Assembly: GCA_964593895.1 (NCBI GenBank)
Contig: CAZQKL010000020.1
Coordinates: forward strand, 1-22,717
Source: CAZQKL01 sp964593895 [NCBI: uncultured bacterium]
GTDB taxonomy: Bacteria; DYJV01
Direction: 5' to 3'
DNA length: 22,717 nucleotides
Positions 16,753 to 22,717 of this stretch are shown piece by piece (within the stretch, counting starts at the first letter, position 1; each line of letters begins with the position of its first letter). The notes under the pieces were generated by a model. That model saw only the letters and a program-made list of their open reading frames with translations. It searched no databases and was not told the origin of the DNA. A program made the translations under genes and the position numbers.

Positions 16753-16781
<29 letters not shown>
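15185..16781 (+). pseudogene. recN: DNA repair ATPase RecN, interrupted by a frameshift
   Basis: RecN is an SMC-like ATPase that acts at double-strand breaks. The first piece (15185-15721) has the typical start and Walker A G-E-T-G-A-G-K-S at residues 31-38, then stops at TGA 15719-15721. The rest continues in the +1 frame from about 15711 to 16781, with coiled-coil sequence, the S-G-G-E-K-S-R signature, Walker B L-I-F-D-E-I-D-A-G-T-G-G and the final T-H-F-P-Q-V-A-A motif. Nothing else is damaged. The family segment normally following L-R-F (Q-x-x-E-I/L) is missing at the junction, so a small deletion rather than a single-base slip is likely; total coding length (about 531 codons) is a little under the usual 550-570. 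A sequence or assembly error remains possible. Confidence 0.85.
15707..15718. repeat. 12-bp perfect palindrome at the recN break
   Basis: AGATTTAAATCT reads the same on both strands and sits exactly where the recN reading frame changes, one base before the TGA stop. It may mark the junction of a small deletion or be a site where polymerase or assembly errors occur. In AT-rich DNA such a palindrome can also arise by chance. Confidence 0.5.
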
Positions 16782-18545
<1,764 letters not shown>

Positions 18546-18567
18546 TAAAATTTAAGGGGAAGTATTA

Positions 18568-18990
18568 ATGGATAAATTAAAGATATGTGTAATTGATGGA
18601 CAAGGTGGTGGTATTGGAAGTGCAATAATTAAAAAACTTAGAGAGGTTTTTTATGATAAAGTTGAGATAATTGCAATTGGGACAAATTCAATTGCAACAA
18701 GTGCAATGTTAAAAGCAAAAGCAAATAAAGGAGCAACAGGAGAAAATCCAATTAAGATTATCACCAATGAAGTTGATTTAATTATTGGACCAATATCAAT
18801 AATACTTGCAAATTCAATGCTTGGAGAATTAACTCCCCAGATAGCAACTTACATTTCAATGAGTAAAGCAAAAAAGTTTTTACTTCCTTTTACACAGGAA
18901 AATGTTGAAATAATTGGCGTTGAATCTCAGCCTTTACCTCACATGATTGATAAATTAATAGAAAAAGTGAAGGAGTATATAAATGTGTGA
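18568..18990 (+). CDS. DUF3842 family protein
   Basis: A 140-residue soluble protein of unknown function that I recognise as DUF3842-like. It begins with a glycine-rich loop, C-V-I-D-G-Q-G-G-G-I-G (7-17), that looks like a nucleotide- or phosphate-binding turn after a beta-strand. An I-G-T-N-S-I-A-T-S-A-M-L-K-A segment, G-A-T-G-E-N-P and a D-L-I-I-G-P-I strand follow. An AAGGGGA ribosome site precedes the ATG, 22 bp after ahcY. The end overlaps the CooT-like gene by 8 bp, suggesting obligate co-production. I know of no established biochemical role. Confidence 0.8.
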   Translation: MDKLKICVIDGQGGGIGSAIIKKLREVFYDKVEIIAIGTNSIATSAMLKAKANKGATGENPIKIITNEVDLIIGPISIILANSMLGELTPQIATYISMSKAKKFLLPFTQENVEIIGVESQPLPHMIDKLIEKVKEYINV

Positions 18991-19171
18991 AGCAAATGTT
19001 TATTATAAGGATGGGAATGACTTAAAAAAAATTATGGAATCAGCATTTATAATTAAAAAAGAAAATGATGAAATCTATTTACAGAATATTTTTGGTGAAC
19101 AGGAAGTATTGAAAGGAAAGATTGTTGAAATGGACCTTATAAAACATGAGGTAATTATTGAAAAGAAATGA
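18983..19171 (+). CDS. CooT-like nickel-binding protein
   Basis: A 62-residue protein beginning M-C-E-A-N-V-Y, with Cys at position 2 and a short beta-barrel-like sequence ending V-E-M-D-L-I-K-H-E-V-I-I-E. This matches the CooT family; Rhodospirillum CooT is a dimer that binds nickel through Cys2 and helps mature CO dehydrogenase. In most other genomes the nickel target is unknown. Overlaps DUF3842 by 8 bp and the Crp/Fnr gene by 4 bp (ATGA), so these three form a tight translational unit. Inference: DUF3842 and the regulator may be functionally linked with nickel handling. Confidence 0.8.
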   Translation: MCEANVYYKDGNDLKKIMESAFIIKKENDEIYLQNIFGEQEVLKGKIVEMDLIKHEVIIEKK

Positions 19172-19863
19172 ACCTTAAAGATTTTTTGAGAAATGTATAT
19201 TTTTTCTCTTCATTAAAAGAGCATCATTACAGTTTGATTGAAGATATTATTGAGATTAGAAAAGTTGAAAAGGATGAGGTAATTTTCTCTGAAGGCGAAA
19301 AAGCAAATGGATTTTACATTGTTAAAGAGGGAAAGGTTAAAATATACAAAATTTCTTTTGAAGGTAAAGAGCATATTTTACATATTTTTGGAAAAGGTGA
19401 ACCATTTGGAGAAGCTCCAGCATTTACTGGTGAAAAATTTCCTGCAAATGCTTCAAGTATAGTAAAAACTGAGTTATTATTTTTTGATAGAGAAAAATTT
19501 ATTGAATTATTAAAAAAATATCCTGAAATTTCAATTGGAATAATTGCAGTTTTATCAAAAAGACTTCACAATTTTACAACAATTATTGAAAACTTATCCT
19601 TAAAAGAGGTCCCTGCAAGACTTGGTGGATATCTCCTTTATCTTAATGAAAAAAATAAAGAAAATGGAGATTTTTTCTTTCTTGATATGCCAAAAAAGTT
19701 TCTTGCAAATTTTTTAGGAACTTCGCCAGAAACATTATCAAGAATTTTTTTTAAAATGAAAGAGAAAAATTTAATTGAAATGGATGGAAACAAGGTTAAA
19801 ATTTTAGATTATGATACTTTAAAAGATATTTCAGAAGGAGTAATTTCTTTGAAGGAGGTGTGA
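19168..19863 (+). CDS. Crp/Fnr family transcription regulator
   Basis: A 231-residue regulator with an N-terminal cyclic-nucleotide-type sensor barrel (about 15-125) and a C-terminal winged helix-turn-helix (about 172-213, containing F-L-A-N-F-L-G-T-S-P-E-T-L-S-R). The phosphate-binding region reads G-E-A-P-A-F-T-G-E-K-F-P-A-N-A (81-95), lacking the Arg-Ser pair of cAMP-binding Crp. The protein has no cysteine at all, so it is not an iron-sulfur FNR. A different ligand (a haem or other small molecule) is possible; two adjacent His at 19-20 are visible. It overlaps the CooT-like gene by 4 bp, and its final codons contain the ribosome site of the next gene. Confidence 0.9.
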   Translation: MNLKDFLRNVYFFSSLKEHHYSLIEDIIEIRKVEKDEVIFSEGEKANGFYIVKEGKVKIYKISFEGKEHILHIFGKGEPFGEAPAFTGEKFPANASSIVKTELLFFDREKFIELLKKYPEISIGIIAVLSKRLHNFTTIIENLSLKEVPARLGGYLLYLNEKNKENGDFFFLDMPKKFLANFLGTSPETLSRIFFKMKEKNLIEMDGNKVKILDYDTLKDISEGVISLKEV

Positions 19864-19869
19864 TTTATA
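19852..19869 (+). promoter_or_regulatory. Strong ribosome site leading to an apparent ATA start codon
   Basis: AAGGAGGTG (19852-19860) lies in the last codons of the Crp/Fnr gene; six bases later comes ATA (19867-19869), the only start-like codon at normal spacing. The frame from there reads straight into the MoxR sequence. ATT at 19876 is a less well placed alternative. Confidence 0.5.
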
Positions 19870-20778
19870 AATAAAATTAGAGGGTTATGCGAGTATATAG
19901 AGAAATATTTAAGAGGTAAAAGTCTTCCAATATTGTTAACTGTAATTTCTTTTTTTTCTGAAGGTCATGTTTTAATTGAAGATATTCCTGGAGTTGGGAA
20001 AACAGTATTAGCTTTAACTTTGGCAAAATCAATAGGTTTAAAATTTGGTAGAATTCAGTGCACTTCAGATTTGCTCCCTTCTGATATAACTGGTTTTAAT
20101 GTTTTTAAAAAAGAAAAAAGTGCTTTTGAATTTATAAAAGGTCCTATTTTTAATGACATTGTTCTTGTAGATGAGATAAATAGAGCTATGCCAAAAACAC
20201 AAAGTGCCTTTCTTGAAGCAATGGAAGAAAGGCAAGTGTCCATTGAAAATGCAACTTTTAAACTGTCTCCCAATTTTTTTATAATAGCGACTCAAAATCC
20301 ACTTGAACATTATGGAACTTATCCATTACCAGATTCCCAACTTGATAGATTTATAATGAAATTTTCAATAGGTTATCCTGAAAAGGAGATTGAAAAAAAG
20401 ATTTTAAAAGAAGGTGATATAAAAAAGGAAATTTTTAAAATTTCCCCTTATATTGAAGAAAAGGAAGTATTTCATATAAAAAATGAAATAAACAAGGTGA
20501 AGGTTTCAGAAAAAATTTTAACATATCTTGTTGACATTGCAGAAAAAACGAGAAAACATAAGGATATTTACATAGGTCTTTCTACGAGAGCATTACTTGA
20601 TATTGTAAAGTGTGCAAAAACTTACGCATTTTACTGTAATAGAGATTTTGTAATTCCAGAGGATATAAAATTTTTAAGTAGATATGTTTTTTCTCATAGA
20701 ATCGTTTTGAAAAGTCATAATATTAATCAAGAAATTTTAATTTCAGAAATTATAAATGAAGTTCAAATCCCCTATTAA
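19867..20778 (+). CDS. MoxR family AAA+ ATPase, probable non-canonical start
   Basis: AAA+ chaperone-like ATPase of the MoxR/RavA type, thought to act with von Willebrand A-domain or DUF58 partners in maturation of protein complexes. Numbering from the ATA at 19867, the protein has 303 residues, with Walker A P-G-V-G-K-T near 41-46, Walker B L-V-D-E-I-N-R near 100-106, then an A-T-Q-N-P sensor and P-D-S-Q-L-D-R-F arginine-finger region. Family proteins begin with a I-x-x-x-I-x-x-x-(V/L)-x-G-K segment, which is present here (I-N-K-I-R-G-L-C-E-Y-I-E-K-Y-L-R-G-K) but contains no ATG, GTG or TTG; the first such codon, TTG 19933, would remove it. The gene is in the same frame as the Crp gene, separated by its TGA. 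It overlaps the DUF58 gene by 23 bp. Confidence 0.85.
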   Translation: MNKIRGLCEYIEKYLRGKSLPILLTVISFFSEGHVLIEDIPGVGKTVLALTLAKSIGLKFGRIQCTSDLLPSDITGFNVFKKEKSAFEFIKGPIFNDIVLVDEINRAMPKTQSAFLEAMEERQVSIENATFKLSPNFFIIATQNPLEHYGTYPLPDSQLDRFIMKFSIGYPEKEIEKKILKEGDIKKEIFKISPYIEEKEVFHIKNEINKVKVSEKILTYLVDIAEKTRKHKDIYIGLSTRALLDIVKCAKTYAFYCNRDFVIPEDIKFLSRYVFSHRIVLKSHNINQEILISEIINEVQIPY

Positions 20779-21595
20779 AATATTAAAACCTGGATATATT
20801 TACATCGTTACAGTAATTTTTTTAGGGTTTGCTGGAATTAATACAGGAAATAATTTGATTTATTTAATAACCTCATTTTTACTTGGAATAATGGGAATTT
20901 CAGGTTTTTTTGGAAAAAGAAACATTGAAAATTTAAATATTTCAATTAATTTACCAAATGAAATTTTTGCAAACTGCGAAACAATAATAGGGATTAAAAT
21001 AAAAAATAAAAAAAGATTTTTCCCCTCATTTTTGATTGAAGTTGAATCTGAATTTTTTCATAAAATTTTTTACATTATTCCTCCAAAAAAAGAAGTAACA
21101 TTAGTTGAAAAGTTAAAATTTAAAAAGAGAGGAATTTATAATATTGAGAAAGTAAAAATTTTTTCAGAATTCCCATTTGGATTTTTTAAAAGGTTTCTAT
21201 TTTACAATTTAAATGAAAAATTTATAGTTTTTCCACAGCCTTTATTTTTTAAATTTGAAATTGATGATATATTTTTTAATGGAGAAGCTAAAATTAAGGA
21301 TTTATTTGGAAAAGGTAATAGTGAGTTTTTTGCAATAAAAAATTATTCACCTGGAGATAAATTGAGGGATATTTACTGGAAAGAATATGTAAAAACAGAG
21401 AATTTAAGGACAAAACAGTATGTTTCAATTAATGAGACAATTGTAATAGATTTTGATAAAATTCAGGCTAATGATTTGGAAAAAAAATTGAGTTTAATCT
21501 GTTATTTTGTTGTTAAATTTGGAGCAATGTTAAAAATTTCTAATAATATTTTAAAAGATAAAAATAAAATTTTAACATTTCTTGCAACTGTTTAG
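20756..21595 (+). CDS. DUF58 domain protein
   Basis: A 279-residue membrane-anchored protein usually encoded next to MoxR. Two adjacent membrane segments (about 13-28 and 33-52) are followed by a beta-rich region with K-R-G-I-Y-N-I and F-P-F-G-F-F-K-R (the D-P-F-G-L motif), and then the DUF58 core Y-S-P-G-D-K-L-R-D-I-Y-W-K-E (197-210). The remainder after this core, a reduced von Willebrand-A-like part, is shorter than in longer family members. The family's role is not well defined. Starts within the MoxR coding end (23 bp overlap), so the two are coupled. No von Willebrand A or Bat-type genes follow; a tRNA does. Confidence 0.85.
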   Translation: MKFKSPIKILKPGYIYIVTVIFLGFAGINTGNNLIYLITSFLLGIMGISGFFGKRNIENLNISINLPNEIFANCETIIGIKIKNKKRFFPSFLIEVESEFFHKIFYIIPPKKEVTLVEKLKFKKRGIYNIEKVKIFSEFPFGFFKRFLFYNLNEKFIVFPQPLFFKFEIDDIFFNGEAKIKDLFGKGNSEFFAIKNYSPGDKLRDIYWKEYVKTENLRTKQYVSINETIVIDFDKIQANDLEKKLSLICYFVVKFGAMLKISNNILKDKNKILTFLATV

Positions 21596-21612
21596 GAATA
21601 GAAACAAAATTC

Positions 21613-21639
21613 TTGACAAATTGGATATTTTTATATAAG
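21613..21639 (+). promoter_or_regulatory. Putative sigma-70-type promoter for the tRNA
   Basis: Perfect TTGACA (21613-21618) followed after 15 bases by TATAAG (21634-21639); TAAGAA at 21636-21641 would give 17-base spacing. The expected start near 21646 leaves about ten leader bases before the mature tRNA at 21656. It is in the short gap after the DUF58 gene. Confidence 0.6.
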
Positions 21640-21655
21640 AAAAAAATTTTGTGAA

Positions 21656-21728
21656 GGGCCTATAGCTCAGTTGGCAGAGCTACCGGCTCATAACCGGTAG
21701 GTCCCAGGTTCGAATCCTGGTAGGCCCA
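21656..21728 (+). tRNA. tRNA with CAU anticodon, probably elongator Met
   Basis: A 73-base cloverleaf: acceptor GGGCCTA (21656-21662) pairs with TAGGCCC (21721-21727), the discriminator is A, the D stem is GCTC/GAGC, the anticodon stem is ACCGG/CCGGT with loop CTCATAA (anticodon CAT at 21689-21691), the variable loop has five bases, and the T arm is CCAGG-TTCGAAT-CCTGG. The first pair is G-C and the anticodon stem lacks three G-C pairs in the GGG/CCC order, so it is not the initiator. An isoleucine tRNA (lysidine-modified CAU) cannot be excluded, but the overall sequence is like elongator Met. The CCA end is not encoded. Confidence 0.93.
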
Positions 21729-21742
21729 TTTTATTAATATTA

Positions 21743-22717
21743 ATGAAGACAGAAGATATAATTTCACAGATTGAAAATTTTGCTCCTCTTTTTTATCAAG
21801 AAACGTGGGATAATTCAGGTCTACAAATAAAATCCCATTCAGATGATATAAAAAAAATTTTAGTATGTCTTGATATAGATGAATATGTTATTGATTTAGC
21901 TGTTAAAGAAAATGCTAATTTAATTATTTCCCACCATCCTCTTTTTTTTAAACCAATAAAAAATATTTTAGAAAATACAACTTTAGGAAAATTAATTTCC
22001 AAGATAATAAACAACAGAATTAATTTAGTTTCATTTCACACTAATATTGATGTTGCAAAAGGTGGACTTGCAGATTATGTTGCTGAAATTTTAAATTTAC
22101 AGAATATAAAAGTTTTAGCTCCAAAAAAGATGAAAAAATTTAAAATTGTAACTTTTTTACCAAAAAATTATTATGAGAAATTTTTAAAAGCAATTACAGA
22201 AAATAATTTAGGTATTTTTGGAAATTATAAATCTTGCACTTTTAGTGTGGAAGGTAAAGGAACTTTTTATCCATTTTCAAAAGCAAGTCCAAGAATTGGA
22301 GAAAGGGAAAAGTTAAATATTGTTGATGAGATAAAACTTGAAATAGTGGCAGATGAGTTACAAATTCAAAATACTTTAAATTTATTTAAAGAACTTCATC
22401 CTTATGAAACTCCATTAATTGAAATTTATAGTGTGGAAAATAATTTAGAGGAAGAGATTGGCTTTGGTAGAGTTGGAGAACTGCAAAAAGAAATGGAATT
22501 TAATAATTTTTTAAATTTTATTAGAGAAATTTTCAATATTGAAAAATTAAAAGTGTATGGAGCAGATTTTAAAAAATATATAAAAAAGGTTGCACTTTGT
22601 CCAGGAAGTGGAATGAGCTTAATTGATAATGTTCTAAATTTTTCTCCAGATGTTTATTTAACAGGTGATGTTAAATATCATGAAGTATTCAATTTGGAAA
22701 TTCCTGTAATTGATATT
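21743..22717 (+). CDS. Nif3-like dinuclear metal centre protein (3' end missing)
   Basis: The ATG at 21743 opens a frame that runs without a stop for 325 codons to the end of the window. It begins M-K-T-E-D-I-I-S-Q-I-E-N-F-A-P and W-D-N-S-G-L-Q-I, then the metal motif I-I-S-H-H-P-L-F-F (His64, His65), then F-H-T-N-I-D (His99, Asp103), all typical of the Nif3/YbgI/YqfO family. A central insertion (about 128-235) containing E-L-H-P-Y-E-T-P is the PII-like domain of the longer YqfO type. The L-C-P-G-S-G-M-S and G-D-V-K-Y-H-E motifs near the end belong to the second half; the last metal ligands (G-H-x-x-T-E) would lie beyond 22717. No ribosome site is visible. Some members are linked to GTP cyclohydrolase I-type folds, but function is unsettled. 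Confidence 0.92.
   Translation, partial: MKTEDIISQIENFAPLFYQETWDNSGLQIKSHSDDIKKILVCLDIDEYVIDLAVKENANLIISHHPLFFKPIKNILENTTLGKLISKIINNRINLVSFHTNIDVAKGGLADYVAEILNLQNIKVLAPKKMKKFKIVTFLPKNYYEKFLKAITENNLGIFGNYKSCTFSVEGKGTFYPFSKASPRIGEREKLNIVDEIKLEIVADELQIQNTLNLFKELHPYETPLIEIYSVENNLEEEIGFGRVGELQKEMEFNNFLNFIREIFNIEKLKVYGADFKKYIKKVALCPGSGMSLIDNVLNFSPDVYLTGDVKYHEVFNLEIPVIDI

Noticed and set aside
21656-21728. Initiator tRNA-fMet
   Set aside because: It has a normal first G-C pair and lacks the three consecutive G-C pairs (GGG/CCC) in the anticodon stem that define initiator tRNA.

Overview
The window is a densely packed, strongly AT-rich bacterial chromosome segment with short or overlapping gene junctions and no mobile elements, CRISPR arrays or rRNA. 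LptF and LptG (lipopolysaccharide export), an AsmA-like protein and a LysM lipoprotein point to a diderm (Gram-negative-type) cell. The short-tailed S-adenosylhomocysteine hydrolase, a CooT-type nickel protein and a DNA polymerase I without a recognisable proofreading site would fit an anaerobic, possibly thermophilic lineage. The phylum cannot be fixed from this sequence alone.

Layout. Bases 1-3722 (minus strand) form one unit: a metallo-beta-lactamase-fold protein, YebC, RuvC, RuvA, RuvB and the first codons of a class III aminotransferase (ArgD-like). A divergent promoter region (about 3723-3859) separates it from a plus-strand LysM lipoprotein, which ends at a small GC hairpin. Then come plus-strand envelope genes (AsmA-like, CvpA, an exported protein with an FlgT-N-like start) leading into polA. 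polA converges with, and overlaps by 4 bp, the minus-strand lptF-lptG pair (9963-12130).

From 12212 everything reads on the plus strand: a GspF/PilC inner-membrane protein, a tandem CheW-domain protein, NAD kinase, RecN (broken by a frameshift near 15711-15720), a short N-acetylglutamate-synthase-like acetyltransferase, S-adenosylhomocysteine hydrolase, DUF3842, a CooT-like nickel protein, a Crp/Fnr regulator, a MoxR ATPase and a DUF58 protein. A tRNA with a CAU anticodon, with its own promoter, follows, and 14 bp later a Nif3-family gene runs off the end.

Functional themes: recombination and repair (ruvABC, recN, polA), envelope biogenesis (lptFG, AsmA-like, CvpA, LysM), a possible pilus/secretion and chemosensory link (GspF/PilC plus CheW), and a candidate methyl-cycle/nickel/regulator cluster (ahcY-DUF3842-CooT-Crp) that is the best lead for something undescribed. 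The MoxR gene appears to lack any ATG, GTG or TTG start upstream of its conserved core and probably begins at ATA right after the Crp stop codon.
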